Below the pieces are notes generated by a model. That model searched no databases. It was not told the origin of the DNA and worked only from the letters and a program-made list of their open reading frames with translations. A stretch of 64,000 nt of DNA from Pseudomonas sp. SJZ074. GTDB taxonomy: Bacteria > Pseudomonadota > Gammaproteobacteria > Pseudomonadales > Pseudomonadaceae. Each line of letters begins with the position of its first letter. Position 1 is the stretch's first letter. This document shows, piece after piece, positions 1 to 9,102 of this stretch. Made by a program: the position numbers and the translations under genes. The stretch is taken from contig NZ_VIUE01000001.1 of the NCBI RefSeq assembly GCF_007828215.1, positions 124,001 through 188,000 on the forward strand. Reading direction: 5' to 3'.

Positions 1-1
1 G

Positions 2-730
2 CTGAACTGTGGCGGCTTGCCGGAGAACCTGTTCGAAAGCGAGATCTTCGGCCACGAAGCCAATGCCTTCACCGGTGCAGGCAAGCGTCGGATCGGCAAG
101 ATCGAGCACGCCGACGGCGGCACGCTGTTTCTCGATGAAGTGGAAAGCATGCCCCTGCCCTTGCAGATCAAGCTGTTGCGCGTCCTGCAGGAGCGCACTC
201 TCGAACGGCTGGGCTCGAACCAGAGCGTGGCCGTGGATTGCCGGGTGATCGCCGCGACCAAGTCCGACCTGGATGAACTGGGTCGGGCCGGACAGTTTCG
301 CAGCGACCTGTATTACCGCCTCAACGTGGTGACCCTGGAACTGCCGCCGCTACGCGAACGGCGGGAAGACATCCTGCAACTGTTCGAGCATTTTCTTCAG
401 CAATCATCCCTGCGCTTCGACCGTACGGCACCGGAGCTGGACAACCAGACCCTGTCCAATCTGATGAGCCACGACTGGCCAGGCAACGTGCGGGAGCTGC
501 GCAACGTTGCCGAACGCTTCGCCCTCGGCTTGCCGGCCTTCAAAAAATCCGGGTCCAGCGGCGCCAGCCAGGGCCTGGCCTTCGCCGAAGCGGTGGAAGC
601 CTTCGAACGCAACCTGTTGGTCGACGCCCTGCAACGCAGCGGTGGCAACCTGACCCAGGCCAGTCAGGAACTGGGGATGGCCAAAACCACGCTGTTCGAC
701 AAAGTCAAAAAATATGGCCTGAGCCACTGA
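2..730 (+). CDS. Sigma-54-dependent transcriptional activator, C-terminal part (DctD-like)
   Basis: This is the downstream part of an AAA+ bacterial enhancer-binding protein; the receiver domain and Walker A motif lie left of the window. Visible features are the subunit-interaction loop ([11 protein letters not shown]), Walker B ([12 protein letters not shown]), the arginine-finger region ([12 protein letters not shown]), [10 protein letters not shown], and a Fis-type helix-turn-helix at the C-terminus ([19 protein letters not shown]). This domain type hydrolyses ATP to remodel RNA polymerase carrying sigma-54 at enhancer-controlled promoters. The helix-turn-helix and loop context resemble DctD/AauR-type response regulators for C4-dicarboxylate or amino-acid uptake. 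The first residue of the conserved GAFTGA loop is Asn instead of Gly. The family call is firm; the exact target cannot be read from this fragment. Confidence 0.9.
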   Translation: MNCGGLPENLFESEIFGHEANAFTGAGKRRIGKIEHADGGTLFLDEVESMPLPLQIKLLRVLQERTLERLGSNQSVAVDCRVIAATKSDLDELGRAGQFRSDLYYRLNVVTLELPPLRERREDILQLFEHFLQQSSLRFDRTAPELDNQTLSNLMSHDWPGNVRELRNVAERFALGLPAFKKSGSSGASQGLAFAEAVEAFERNLLVDALQRSGGNLTQASQELGMAKTTLFDKVKKYGLSH

Positions 731-747
731 CCGGGGACGATGAAACT

Positions 748-1086
748 GTGGACCTGATTTTCAAGGCGGCGCTCGGCGCGGCGGTGGTGGTGATCCTGGC
801 GATGCTCGCCAAGACCCGCAACTATTACATCGCCGGGCTGGTGCCGTTGTTCCCCACCTTTGCCCTGATTGCCCATTACATCGTCGGTAAGGGCCGCTCG
901 GTGGAGGACCTGAAGACCACCATCGTGTTTGGCATGTGGTCGATCATTCCGTACTTCGTATATCTGGCGACGCTGTACATCATGGTCGACCGCATGCGCC
1001 TCGAGGCTTCACTGGCCGTGGCGGCCGTGGCATGGCTGATGGCGGCGACGGTACTGGTCAGTGTCTGGGTGAAGGTTCACGGCTGA
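748..1086 (+). CDS. glpM: GlpM family membrane protein
   Basis: A 112-residue hydrophobic protein with about four membrane segments. The segment AKTRNYYIAGLVPLFPTFAL is the hallmark of GlpM, a small inner-membrane protein first linked to alginate production in P. aeruginosa; its biochemical role is unclear. The start is a GTG 17 bp after the stop of the upstream activator, with a GGGGA about 12 bp before it. An ATG nine bases upstream is in another frame. The gene is followed directly by a REP palindrome, which probably marks the end of the transcription unit. Confidence 0.85.
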   Translation: MDLIFKAALGAAVVVILAMLAKTRNYYIAGLVPLFPTFALIAHYIVGKGRSVEDLKTTIVFGMWSIIPYFVYLATLYIMVDRMRLEASLAVAAVAWLMAATVLVSVWVKVHG

Positions 1087-1096
1087 TCTGTAAAAC

Positions 1097-1191
1097 CCTG
1101 TGGGAGCGGGCTTGCTCGCGAAAGCGGCGTGTCAGTCGACATTTACTTGGCTGACACACCGCCTTCGCGAGCAAGCCCGCTCCCACAGGGG
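1097..1191. repeat. REP palindrome pair (GTGGGAGCGGGCTTGCTCGCGAA family)
   Basis: Two inverted copies of a REP unit flank a short non-conserved core containing a GTCAG/CTGAC inverted pair. The same unit recurs at about 5450, 44852, 58361 and 59541, and as a variant at 18558. This layout, two opposed REPs forming one large hairpin between genes, matches REPIN-type elements of fluorescent pseudomonads. It lies between convergent genes. Confidence 0.9.
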
Positions 1192-1208
1192 CTCGCGATG
1201 GGGCCGGA

Positions 1209-1823
1209 TCAGTAGCCGACGGTGAACCGCGCGCGTGAGAACTGCGGCGCTTCCACTTCATCGATCATTGCAATGGCGTAGTCGGCAAAGCTGATCCAGC
1301 TGCGCCCGCTGGCGTCGAACAACAGGTGCTCCTTGCCAAGCCGGAACTGGCCGGTGCGCCCGGTTTCGACGAACTCCGCCGAGGGCGAGAGGAAGGTCCA
1401 GTCCAGGTCCTGCTCCTTGCGCAGCACGTCCAGGAACAGCGCACCGGCGGTGGCTTCGGCGAGGTATTGCTCAGGAAAACCCTCGCTGTCGATCACCCGA
1501 CTGTTGTCCGGCAGCAGCAACGAGCCGGCACCGCCCACCACCAGCAAGCGCTTGACCCCGGCAGCCTTGAGCGGAGCGATCACCTTGTCGGCCGGGACGG
1601 TGGCGAAGTGGGCGGCGCTGATGACCACGTCGTGGCCGGCGACCGCTGCGGTCAACGCTTCGCTGTCCAATACATCCAGTTGCTTGCTGGTCACCCCGGC
1701 CCTTTCCCCGATTTTCGCGGTGTTACGAGCGATGGCTGTCACGCTGTGACCGCGACGCAGGGCCTCTTCCATCAGTTGGCTGCCGGCACGACCGGTAGCA
1801 CCGATGATTGCGATTTTGCTCAT
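1209..1823 (-). CDS. NAD(P)-dependent oxidoreductase (atypical SDR, NAD(P)H-binding)
   Basis: A 204-residue Rossmann protein. The N-terminus IAIIGATGRAGSQLMEEAL is the glycine-rich GATGxxG dinucleotide site of atypical short-chain dehydrogenases (YwnB/YtfG-like NAD(P)-binding family), followed by the acidic turn LDVLD and VVISAAHF. No classical YxxxK catalytic pair is evident, typical of this subfamily, whose substrates are mostly unknown. A good Shine-Dalgarno (CAGGAGAACACC) precedes the ATG. It lies downstream of the metallo-hydrolase gene on the same strand, separated by a hairpin. Confidence 0.85.
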   Translation of the reverse strand: MSKIAIIGATGRAGSQLMEEALRRGHSVTAIARNTAKIGERAGVTSKQLDVLDSEALTAAVAGHDVVISAAHFATVPADKVIAPLKAAGVKRLLVVGGAGSLLLPDNSRVIDSEGFPEQYLAEATAGALFLDVLRKEQDLDWTFLSPSAEFVETGRTGQFRLGKEHLLFDASGRSWISFADYAIAMIDEVEAPQFSRARFTVGY

Positions 1824-1865
1824 GGTGTTCTCCTGTGATTATCAATGTTTGAAAGCTTGCTTTTT

Positions 1866-1888
1866 GGCGAGGGGATTTATCCCTCGCC
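1866..1888. repeat. Short REP-like hairpin (GGCGAGGG...CCCTCGCC)
   Basis: An 8-bp perfect inverted repeat, GGCGAGGG and CCCTCGCC, with a 7-base loop lies between two minus-strand genes. The GGCGAGGGGATTTATCCCTCGCC form resembles a common Pseudomonas intergenic palindrome. It could weaken read-through from the metallo-hydrolase gene, but it has no T-run. Confidence 0.6.
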
Positions 1889-1917
1889 ACAACCGGGTTA
1901 CAGCCGGAAATCGGGCT

Positions 1918-2796
1918 TCACCACTTCATCTCCCCCTTGGCCACTTTGGCACTGAGCTCCAGAGAGCTGTCTTCACCCAGGCTCGGGAAGCGTTGCTTCA
2001 TCGCGGCGATAAGGGCAGCGGAGTCTTTGGCGCGGGTGGTTTCTTCGTCGAAGGCCTGGATGTAGGCGGCGGTGAATTTGACCGACGTCAGCGAACGCTC
2101 GCTCTCGCCCAGGTAATGGCCCGGAATCACCATGCGCGGTTGCAACTTCTCAATGCCGGCCAGTATCGCCAGCCAGTCCTTATGGGATTGCGGCGTCTGG
2201 GTATCGGCCATCCAGACATGAATATTCTCGGCCACCACCACACCGCCGACTACGGCCTTGATCGATGGAATCCACAGAAAACTGCGGTCCGGTTGTGGAC
2301 CGTCGAGGCCGACGACCTGCAAGCGCTGGCCTTCCAGCATCAGGCTGTCGCCCTTGAGTACCTGGGGCACGACCGCCTTGGCCGGTGCGTCGGCCTTCAG
2401 GATCGGCCCCCAGTATTGAAGCTTGCCGTCGACGGTCTGTTTGATGTGCTCGACGGTTGGCGCAGACGCCAGCACCTTGGCTTCCGGGAACGCGGCGGTC
2501 AGGGTTTCCAGGCCGAAATAGTAGTCCGGGTCGCCATGGCTGATATAAATCGCGGTCAATCGCTTGCCGCTGGCACGGATTTTCTGCGCCACCTGCTCAG
2601 CCTGGGATTTGCCGAATTGGGCATCCACCAGAATCGCCTCCTTTGCGCCGCTGACCAGTACCGAGGTCACTGGGAACACCGCTGCCTCGCCAGGATTGTA
2701 GACGTCGAGGGTAAGGTCGGCGGCCCAGGCGTGGGCCGCGAAGACCAAGCCGGCAGTCGCCAGCAACAGGCGCTTGAGTGAGGTGCTTGCGGTCAT
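1918..2796 (-). CDS. Exported MBL-fold metallo-hydrolase
   Basis: A 292-residue protein with an N-terminal signal peptide (hydrophobic LLLATAGLVFAAHAWA, cleavage likely after AWA) and a metallo-beta-lactamase fold. Metal-site regions are YISHGDPDYYFG (first motif) and MVIPGHYLGE (later His). The first motif reads HGDPD where most members have HxHxDH, so one His ligand is changed. The family includes periplasmic Zn hydrolases acting on esters, thioesters or lactones; the substrate is not predictable here. The ATG at 2796 was chosen over an upstream in-frame ATG because it has a GGAG and places the signal peptide at the N-terminus. A LysR gene is divergent and may control it. Confidence 0.85.
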   Translation of the reverse strand: MTASTSLKRLLLATAGLVFAAHAWAADLTLDVYNPGEAAVFPVTSVLVSGAKEAILVDAQFGKSQAEQVAQKIRASGKRLTAIYISHGDPDYYFGLETLTAAFPEAKVLASAPTVEHIKQTVDGKLQYWGPILKADAPAKAVVPQVLKGDSLMLEGQRLQVVGLDGPQPDRSFLWIPSIKAVVGGVVVAENIHVWMADTQTPQSHKDWLAILAGIEKLQPRMVIPGHYLGESERSLTSVKFTAAYIQAFDEETTRAKDSAALIAAMKQRFPSLGEDSSLELSAKVAKGEMKW

Positions 2797-2908
2797 GCTG
2801 TGCTCCGTTGTCGATTGGCCCGAAGGCAATGAAACGGAGCTTAGTCACCTGATTCGCTCCAAAAAATGCGATGCTACGACATAGTTTGTTTCTGAAATCG
2901 GGCAAATC

Positions 2909-3814
2909 ATGGATCGTCTACAAGCAATGCGGGTGTTTATCACCGTGGTGGACCTGGGCAGCCAATCGGCGGCGGCCGATTATCTGGAGCTGTCGCGGCC
3001 GGTAGTGTCGCGGTATCTGGCGGAACTGGAGGATTGGGTCGGTGCCCGGCTGATGCACCGAACCACCCGCAAGCTGAGCCTGACGGCCGCCGGCATCGAA
3101 ACATTGCCACGCTGCCGGCAAATGCTGGAACTGTCCAGCGACATGCAGGCGGCCGTCAGTGCACCGGACGACGCCCCACGGGGCATGTTGCGCATCAGTT
3201 CCAGCACCTCGTTCGGCCAGGCCCAGTTGGCAACGGCCATCACCGAGTATGTCACCCGTTATCCGGGAGTGAGCGTCGACCTGCAAATGCTCGATCGCAT
3301 CGTGAACCTGGTAGATGAGCGCATCGACCTGGCGATCCGCATGAGCTACGACCTGGACCCCAGCCTGATCGCCAGGCGCCTCACCGTCTGCCGCTCGGTG
3401 ATCTGTGCCTCGCCCAGCTATCTGCGCGAACACCCGGTACCGCAACGGGTCGAGGACCTGAGCCGGCACAATTGCCTGACCCATTCCTACGTGGGCAAGA
3501 GCCTCTGGCATTTCGAGCAGGACGGCGAGCAGGTCGCGGTGCCGGTGCAGGGCAATATCAGCGGCAACGACGCCAGTACCCTGCTGCGAGCGACCATCGC
3601 CGGGGCCGGCGTGGCAATGCTGCCCAGCTACCAGGCCGGCGCCCACATCAAGAGCGGTGAGCTGGTTCGCCTGCTGGCCCACGCCGAACCCCGGCAGATG
3701 AACATGTACGCGGTGTACGCATCACGCCGACACATGCCGTCGGCACTGCGCAGCCTGGTGGATTTCCTGGTGGTGAGATTTCCCGAGACGCCGGAGTGGG
3801 ATATCGGCTTGTAA
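2909..3814 (+). CDS. LysR-family transcriptional regulator
   Basis: A 301-residue LysR protein. The winged helix-turn-helix is at residues 1-60 (MRVFITVVDLGSQSAAADYL, then SRPVVSRYLAELE), followed by the substrate-binding periplasmic-fold domain (ISSSTSFGQAQLATAI, then DLAIRMSYDLDPSLIARRL). It belongs to the AaeR/DsdC-like group whose effector domain resembles that of regulators paired with small-molecule enzymes. It is divergent from the exported metallo-hydrolase with about 110 bp between starts, the usual arrangement for a LysR regulator and its target. That target assignment is inference. Confidence 0.92.
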   Translation: MDRLQAMRVFITVVDLGSQSAAADYLELSRPVVSRYLAELEDWVGARLMHRTTRKLSLTAAGIETLPRCRQMLELSSDMQAAVSAPDDAPRGMLRISSSTSFGQAQLATAITEYVTRYPGVSVDLQMLDRIVNLVDERIDLAIRMSYDLDPSLIARRLTVCRSVICASPSYLREHPVPQRVEDLSRHNCLTHSYVGKSLWHFEQDGEQVAVPVQGNISGNDASTLLRATIAGAGVAMLPSYQAGAHIKSGELVRLLAHAEPRQMNMYAVYASRRHMPSALRSLVDFLVVRFPETPEWDIGL

Positions 3815-3924
3815 GCTCCCACAGGGGTACCCAGTGGAGGTCAAGAATAGCGCCAGGATTCCACCAACAGCCCGCCCCAAGGCATACTTGCCACCCTCCG
3901 CATTCCAGAACCCGAAACCGCCCC

Positions 3925-5433
3925 ATGCGTATCCACGTCAGTTTCATCGACCGCGTTGGCATCACCCAGGAAGTCCTGGCATTGCTGGGTGGTCGCAATC
4001 TCAATCTGGATGCGGTGGAGATGGTACCGCCCAACGTCTACATCGACGCCCCGACCCTCAGCCCACAGGTGCTGGACGAGCTGCGCGAGGCGCTGTTCAG
4101 CGTGCGCGGGGTACAATCGGTCACCGTGGTGGACATCCTGCCGGGCCAGCGTCGGCATCTGCAGCTCGATGCGTTGCTGGCGGCCATGACCGACCCGGTG
4201 CTGGCCCTCGACAGCTCCGGCAACGTGTTGCTGGCCAACCCTGCGCTGATTGCCCTGTACGGTCGCGAACCGGCCGGCGAAAGCGTAGCCGGGCTGTTCG
4301 GGGACGAGGCGCTGTTGGACACCCTGGTGGAGAATGGCTTTCGCTTGCCGCTGCGAGAAATCACCCTCAATGGCCAGACCTGGTTGCTGGACGCCATGCC
4401 CATCACCGACGCCGGCGCGTTGCTCACGCTGTACCAGCCGAACCGCATCGGCGAACGCTTGTCGGCGCTGCACCACGACCATGCCGAAGGTTTTGATGCG
4501 CTGCTTGGCGACTCCCCGGCGATCCGCTCCCTCAAGGCCAGGGCGAAAAGGGTTGCCGCGCTGGATGCTCCGCTGCTGATCCAAGGAGAAACCGGCACCG
4601 GCAAAGAGCTGGTAGCCCGGGCCTGCCATGCCATCAGTGCGCGGCACGGTGCACCGTTCCTGGCCCTGAACTGCGCCGCGCTGCCGGAGAACCTGGCCGA
4701 AAGCGAACTGTTCGGTTACGCCCCCGGCGCCTTTACCGGTGCACAACGGGGCGGTAAACCGGGGCTGATGGAACTGGCGAACCAGGGTACGGTGTTCCTG
4801 GATGAAATCGGCGAAATGTCGCCGTACCTGCAAGCCAAGCTGCTGCGCTTCCTCAACGACGGCAGCTTCCGCCGGGTCGGCGGCGACCGGGAAATCAAGG
4901 TCAACGTGCGGATTCTCAGCGCGACCCATCGCAACCTGGAGAAAATGGTCAACGAGGGTTCGTTCCGCGAAGACCTGTTCTATCGCCTGAACGTGCTCAA
5001 CGTCGAGGTCCCGCCACTGCGTGAGCGCGGCCAGGACATCCTCCTGCTGGCCCGGCATTTCATGCAACAGGCCTGCGCCCAGATCCAGCGCCCGGTCTGT
5101 CGCCTCGCCCCCGGCACCTATCCGGCGTTGCTGGGCAACCGCTGGCCCGGCAACGTGCGACAACTGCAAAACGTGATCTTCCGTGCCGCGGCCATCTGCG
5201 AGAGCAGCCTGGTGGACATCGGCGATCTGGACATCGCCGGCACCTCCGTCGCGCGACAAGGCGATGTGGACGTCGAAAGCCTGGAACAGGCCGTGGAAAC
5301 CTTCGAAAAACATCTGCTCGAAAGCCTCTACGTCAACTACCCCTCCACCCGTCAACTCGCCAGCCGCCTGCAAACCTCCCACACAGCGATTGCTCATCGG
5401 CTGCGCAAGTATGGGATTCCCAACAAGCCGTAG
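3925..5433 (+). CDS. gcsR: TyrR-like sigma-54 activator of the glycine cleavage operon (GcsR)
   Basis: A 502-residue protein with an N-terminal ACT domain (about 1-70, starting MRIHVSFIDRVGITQEV), a PAS-like domain (about 78-170), and an AAA+ sigma-54 interaction domain with Walker A GETGTGKE at 221, GAFTGA at 268-273 and FLDEIGEM Walker B. A short helix-turn-helix is at the C-terminus (STRQLASRLQTSHTAIAHRL). This ACT-PAS-AAA-HTH order is that of TyrR. In P. aeruginosa the TyrR-like protein GcsR activates the glycine cleavage operon in response to glycine, and here the gene sits directly upstream of gcvHP. The ATG at 3925 places the ACT domain at the start; upstream in-frame codons would overlap the LysR gene. 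Confidence 0.92.
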   Translation: MRIHVSFIDRVGITQEVLALLGGRNLNLDAVEMVPPNVYIDAPTLSPQVLDELREALFSVRGVQSVTVVDILPGQRRHLQLDALLAAMTDPVLALDSSGNVLLANPALIALYGREPAGESVAGLFGDEALLDTLVENGFRLPLREITLNGQTWLLDAMPITDAGALLTLYQPNRIGERLSALHHDHAEGFDALLGDSPAIRSLKARAKRVAALDAPLLIQGETGTGKELVARACHAISARHGAPFLALNCAALPENLAESELFGYAPGAFTGAQRGGKPGLMELANQGTVFLDEIGEMSPYLQAKLLRFLNDGSFRRVGGDREIKVNVRILSATHRNLEKMVNEGSFREDLFYRLNVLNVEVPPLRERGQDILLLARHFMQQACAQIQRPVCRLAPGTYPALLGNRWPGNVRQLQNVIFRAAAICESSLVDIGDLDIAGTSVARQGDVDVESLEQAVETFEKHLLESLYVNYPSTRQLASRLQTSHTAIAHRLRKYGIPNKP

Positions 5434-5449
5434 CCGCATCACCTTCCAC

Positions 5450-5538
5450 TGTGGGAGCGGGCTTGCTCGCGAATGCGGTTGCCAGTCGATATGTGATTAC
5501 CTGACACACCGCATTCGCGAGCAAGCCCGCTCCCACAG
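5450..5538. repeat. REP palindrome pair
   Basis: Opposed copies of the GTGGGAGCGGGCTTGCTCGCGAA unit around a core containing TGCCAG and CTGACACACC. It lies between gcsR and the regulatory region of the glycine cleavage operon, so it also separates two transcription units. Confidence 0.9.
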
Positions 5539-5578
5539 GGACGGTGCGCGCCTGAACCCATACAAAAACGACCTCTAT

Positions 5579-5617
5579 CTGTACTGAAAGCGCTACAGTG
5601 GAACGTTATCGCTACAG
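5579..5617. promoter_or_regulatory. gcsR: Candidate distal GcsR site (CTGTA-N10-TACAG plus an overlapping imperfect copy)
   Basis: At 5579-5598 there is a 5-bp-armed palindrome CTGTA-N10-TACAG. A second, imperfect copy (GTGGA-N10-TACAG) overlaps it at 5598-5617. The first centre is exactly 100 bp upstream of the centre of the perfect palindrome at 5678-5699. The shared arms suggest one protein binds all of them. GcsR is the obvious candidate because its gene is adjacent and an enhancer-binding protein is needed. The assignment is inference. Confidence 0.45.
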
Positions 5618-5677
5618 CCTACGGTAAGCTGCGCCGGATAAGGCTTTGATCCCGCAATCATTTTCTCCAAGCGCGCT

Positions 5678-5699
5678 GCTGTAGCGATTTCACTACAGC
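5678..5699. promoter_or_regulatory. gcsR: Candidate proximal GcsR enhancer site (GCTGTAG-N8-CTACAGC)
   Basis: A perfect 7-bp inverted repeat with an 8-bp spacer, centred about 100 bp upstream of the start point expected for the sigma-54 element at 5761. That is the usual distance for enhancer-binding-protein sites. It contains the same CTGTA-N10-TACAG arms as the upstream copy. It is the strongest palindrome between gcsR and gcvH. Confidence 0.55.
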
Positions 5700-5729
5700 T
5701 GCGGTTGCCCGAGTCGCACCCAATTCAAC

Positions 5730-5742
5730 TAAGTCATTGATT
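5730..5742 (-). promoter_or_regulatory. IHF binding site (perfect consensus)
   Basis: Read on the minus strand the sequence is AATCAATGACTTA, which fits the IHF consensus WATCAANNNNTTR at every position. It lies between the putative enhancer palindrome and the sigma-54 promoter, where IHF bending normally brings an activator to the polymerase. Confidence 0.55.
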
Positions 5743-5760
5743 TGTAAGCAATTATCAACA

Positions 5761-5778
5761 TTGGCCGCATTCTTGCTA
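5761..5778 (+). promoter_or_regulatory. Sigma-54 (-24/-12) promoter of gcvH operon
   Basis: TTGGCCGCATTCTTGCTA carries the invariant GG and GC separated by exactly 10 bases, with the TTGC of the -12 element intact; the -24 element reads TTGGCC against the usual TTGGCA. Transcription should start near 5788, giving a leader of about 70 bases before gcvH. Its position downstream of an IHF consensus and palindromic sites supports GcsR-dependent activation. Confidence 0.75.
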
Positions 5779-5857
5779 TGGGTATTTACATATGGCCGGG
5801 CCAAGCCCCCGCGCCTTTCTTCGCGTCCACCAGACGAATCTGGCCCCAGGAGTTCCC

Positions 5858-6241
5858 ATGAGCGAGTTGCGTTTCACTGAAGATCACGAATGGCTGCGCG
5901 CCGAAGCCGATGGCAGCGTCACAGTCGGCATCACCGCGTTTGCACAGAACGCTTTGGGCGATGTGGTCTATGTTCAGTTACCGGAACTGAAAACCTACGC
6001 CAAGGGTGACGAAGCCTCTACCGTGGAATCGGTGAAGGCCGCCAGCGGTGTCTACATGCCGCTGAACGGTGACGTGCTGGAAGTCAACCCGGCCCTGGAA
6101 AGCAATCCTGAACTGGTCAACGAAGATCCGCTGGGCGAAGGCTGGTTTTTCCGTTTCAAGCCAGCCAATGCCGCTGAAGTTGGCCAACTGCTGGATCAGG
6201 ACGCCTATGACCGCCTGATCAAAGCCAACGCCGAAGCCTGA
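5858..6241 (+). CDS. gcvH: Glycine cleavage system H protein
   Basis: A 127-residue lipoyl carrier protein. The lipoylated lysine is K60 in [10 protein letters not shown], and the flanking DEASTVES and [10 protein letters not shown] segments are typical of the family. H protein shuttles the methylamine intermediate between the P, T and L proteins during glycine oxidation to CO2, ammonia and methylene-tetrahydrofolate. The ATG at 5858 has a good AGGAG and gives the family-typical N-terminus ([11 protein letters not shown]). First gene of the sigma-54 operon; gcvP follows after 10 bp. Confidence 0.97.
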   Translation: MSELRFTEDHEWLRAEADGSVTVGITAFAQNALGDVVYVQLPELKTYAKGDEASTVESVKAASGVYMPLNGDVLEVNPALESNPELVNEDPLGEGWFFRFKPANAAEVGQLLDQDAYDRLIKANAEA

Positions 6242-6251
6242 GGAGCGCCAC

Positions 6252-9101
6252 ATGACCGTTAATCTGGGCACCGCCAACGAATTCATCGCCCGTCATATCG
6301 GCCCACGGGCCAGCGACGAGCAAGCCATGCTCGAGCGCCTGGGCTACGACTCCCTGGAAGCCCTGAGCGCCAGCGTCATCCCTGAGAGCATCAAGGGAAC
6401 CAGCGTGCTGGAGATGGGGGACGGTCAGAGCGAAGCCGATGCACTGGCCTCGATCAAGGCCATCGCCGCCAAGAACAAACTGTTCAAGACCTACATCGGC
6501 CAGGGCTACTACAACTGCCACACGCCGGCCCCGATTCTGCGTAACCTGCTGGAAAACCCAGCCTGGTACACCGCCTACACGCCGTACCAACCGGAAATTT
6601 CCCAGGGTCGTCTCGAAGCGCTGCTGAACTTCCAGACCCTGATCAGCGACCTCACCGGCCTGCCGATCGCTAACGCTTCTTTGCTCGACGAAGCCACCGC
6701 CGCCGCCGAAGCCATGACCTTCTGCAAGCGCCTGAGCAAGAACAAGGGCAGCAATGCCTTCTTCGCCTCCGTGCACAGCCACCCGCAAACCCTCGACGTG
6801 CTGCGCACCCGTGCCGAGCCCCTGGGCATCGACGTGGTGGTGGGCGATGAGCGCGAACTGAGCAACGTCAGCAACTTCTTCGGCGCGCTGCTGCAGTACC
6901 CGGCCAGCAACGGCGACCTGTTCGACTACCGCGAACTGACCGAACGCTTCCACGCCGCCAACGCCTTGGTGGCCGTTGCCGCGGACCTGCTGGCCCTGAC
7001 CCTGCTGACCCCGCCGGGTGAATTCGGTGCCGACGTGGCCATCGGCAGCGCCCAGCGCTTCGGCGTGCCGCTGGGCTTCGGCGGCCCACACGCGGCGTAC
7101 TTCTCCACCAAGGATGCCTTCAAGCGCGACATGCCGGGCCGCCTGGTCGGTGTTTCCGTGGACCGTTTCGGCAAGCCGGCCCTGCGCCTGGCGATGCAGA
7201 CCCGCGAGCAACACATCCGTCGCGAGAAAGCCACGAGCAACATCTGCACCGCCCAGGTGTTGCTGGCCAACATCGCCAGCATGTACGCCGTGTACCACGG
7301 CCCCAAGGGCCTGGTGCAAATTGCCAATCGCATCCATCACCTGACCGCGATCCTCGCCAAGGGCCTGGGCGCGCTGGGCCTGAGCGTCGAGCAAGAGAGC
7401 TTCTTCGACACCCTGACCCTGCACACCGGCGCGCAAACCTCCGCCCTGCACGACGAGGCCCGCGCCCAACGCATCAACCTGCGTGTGGTGGACGCGGAAC
7501 GCCTGGGTCTGTCCCTGGACGAAACCACCTGCCAGGCCGACATCGAAACCCTGTGGGCGCTGCTGGCCGGCGGCAAGGCCCTGCCAGACTTCACCGCACT
7601 GGCCGCCACCGTACAAAGCCGCATCCCGGCCGAGCTGGTGCGCCAATCGGCGATCCTCAGCCACCCGGTGTTCAACCGCTATCACTCCGAAACCGAGCTG
7701 ATGCGCTACCTGCGCAAGCTTGCCGACAAGGACCTGGCCCTGGATCGCACCATGATCCCGCTGGGTTCCTGCACCATGAAACTCAACGCCGCCAGCGAAA
7801 TGATCCCGGTGACCTGGGCCGAATTCGGCGCCCTGCACCCATTCGCCCCGGCTGAGCAGAGCGCCGGTTACCAGCAGTTGACCGATGAACTGGAAGCCAT
7901 GCTTTGCGCTGCCACCGGCTACGACGCGGTGTCGCTGCAACCCAACGCTGGTTCCCAGGGTGAATACGCCGGCCTGCTGGCGATCCGCGCCTATCACCAG
8001 AGCCGTGGCGAAGACCGTCGCGACATCTGCCTGATCCCTTCGTCGGCCCACGGCACCAACCCGGCCACCGCCAACATGGCCGGCATGCGCGTGGTGGTCA
8101 CCGCCTGCGATGCCCGTGGCAACGTCGACATCGAAGACCTGCGGGCCAAGGCCATCGAGCACCGCGAACACCTCGCTGCGCTGATGATCACCTATCCGTC
8201 CACCCACGGTGTGTTCGAGGAAGGCATCCGCGAAATCTGCGGCATCATCCATGACAACGGCGGCCAGGTGTACATCGACGGCGCCAACATGAACGCCATG
8301 GTCGGCCTCTGTGCGCCAGGCAAGTTCGGCGGAGACGTGTCGCACCTGAACCTGCACAAGACCTTCTGCATTCCCCACGGCGGTGGCGGCCCGGGCGTCG
8401 GCCCGATTGGCGTCAAGTCGCACCTGGCGCCGTTCCTGCCGGGCCATGCCAACATGGCGCGCAAGGAAGGCGCGGTGTGTGCGGCGCCGTTCGGCAGCGC
8501 GAGCATCCTGCCGATCACCTGGATGTACATCCGCATGATGGGTGGCGCCGGCCTCAAGCGTGCTTCGCAACTGGCGATCCTCAATGCCAACTACATCGCC
8601 CGTCGCCTGGAAGAGCATTATCCGGTGCTCTACACCGGCAGCAACGGCCTGGTGGCCCACGAGTGCATCCTCGACCTGCGCCCGCTCAAGGACAGCAGCG
8701 GCATCAGCGTCGATGACGTGGCCAAGCGCCTGATCGACTTCGGTTTCCATGCCCCGACCATGTCGTTCCCAGTGGCCGGCACGCTGATGATCGAGCCGAC
8801 CGAAAGCGAATCCAAAGAAGAACTGGACCGCTTCTGCGACGCCATGATCTGCATCCGCGAAGAAATCCGCGCAGTGGAAAACGGCAGCCTGGACAAGGAC
8901 GACAACCCGCTGAAAAACGCTCCGCACACCGCGGCGGAAATCGTCGGTGAGTGGACCCACTCCTACAGCCGCGAACAGGCCGTTTACCCGGTCGCGTCGT
9001 TGATCGAAGGCAAGTACTGGCCGCCAGTGGGCCGGGTCGACAACGTGTTCGGCGATCGCAACCTGGTCTGCGCCTGCCCGTCGATCGAAAGCTACGCTTA
9101 A
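6252..9101 (+). CDS. gcvP: Glycine dehydrogenase (decarboxylating), P protein
   Basis: A 949-residue single-chain P protein, the PLP enzyme that decarboxylates glycine and passes the aminomethyl group to lipoyl-GcvH. The PLP lysine is K703 in [19 protein letters not shown], followed by the glycine-rich loop. The N-terminal half ([20 protein letters not shown]) and the C-terminal half ([15 protein letters not shown]) are both present, so the protein is full length. AGGAG precedes the ATG. The L protein (lipoamide dehydrogenase) is not encoded here and is presumably shared with other complexes. Confidence 0.98.
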   Translation: MTVNLGTANEFIARHIGPRASDEQAMLERLGYDSLEALSASVIPESIKGTSVLEMGDGQSEADALASIKAIAAKNKLFKTYIGQGYYNCHTPAPILRNLLENPAWYTAYTPYQPEISQGRLEALLNFQTLISDLTGLPIANASLLDEATAAAEAMTFCKRLSKNKGSNAFFASVHSHPQTLDVLRTRAEPLGIDVVVGDERELSNVSNFFGALLQYPASNGDLFDYRELTERFHAANALVAVAADLLALTLLTPPGEFGADVAIGSAQRFGVPLGFGGPHAAYFSTKDAFKRDMPGRLVGVSVDRFGKPALRLAMQTREQHIRREKATSNICTAQVLLANIASMYAVYHGPKGLVQIANRIHHLTAILAKGLGALGLSVEQESFFDTLTLHTGAQTSALHDEARAQRINLRVVDAERLGLSLDETTCQADIETLWALLAGGKALPDFTALAATVQSRIPAELVRQSAILSHPVFNRYHSETELMRYLRKLADKDLALDRTMIPLGSCTMKLNAASEMIPVTWAEFGALHPFAPAEQSAGYQQLTDELEAMLCAATGYDAVSLQPNAGSQGEYAGLLAIRAYHQSRGEDRRDICLIPSSAHGTNPATANMAGMRVVVTACDARGNVDIEDLRAKAIEHREHLAALMITYPSTHGVFEEGIREICGIIHDNGGQVYIDGANMNAMVGLCAPGKFGGDVSHLNLHKTFCIPHGGGGPGVGPIGVKSHLAPFLPGHANMARKEGAVCAAPFGSASILPITWMYIRMMGGAGLKRASQLAILNANYIARRLEEHYPVLYTGSNGLVAHECILDLRPLKDSSGISVDDVAKRLIDFGFHAPTMSFPVAGTLMIEPTESESKEELDRFCDAMICIREEIRAVENGSLDKDDNPLKNAPHTAAEIVGEWTHSYSREQAVYPVASLIEGKYWPPVGRVDNVFGDRNLVCACPSIESYA

Positions 9102-9102
9102 A

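Noticed and set aside
3841..5442. A 533-codon minus-strand frame across gcsR
   Set aside because: Shadow of the sigma-54 activator gene; composition is low-complexity and unmatched to any family.
6219..8960. A 913-codon minus-strand frame across gcvP
   Set aside because: It lies entirely opposite a clear gcvP and has no recognisable domain. High third-position GC in the real gene removes stops from this antisense frame.
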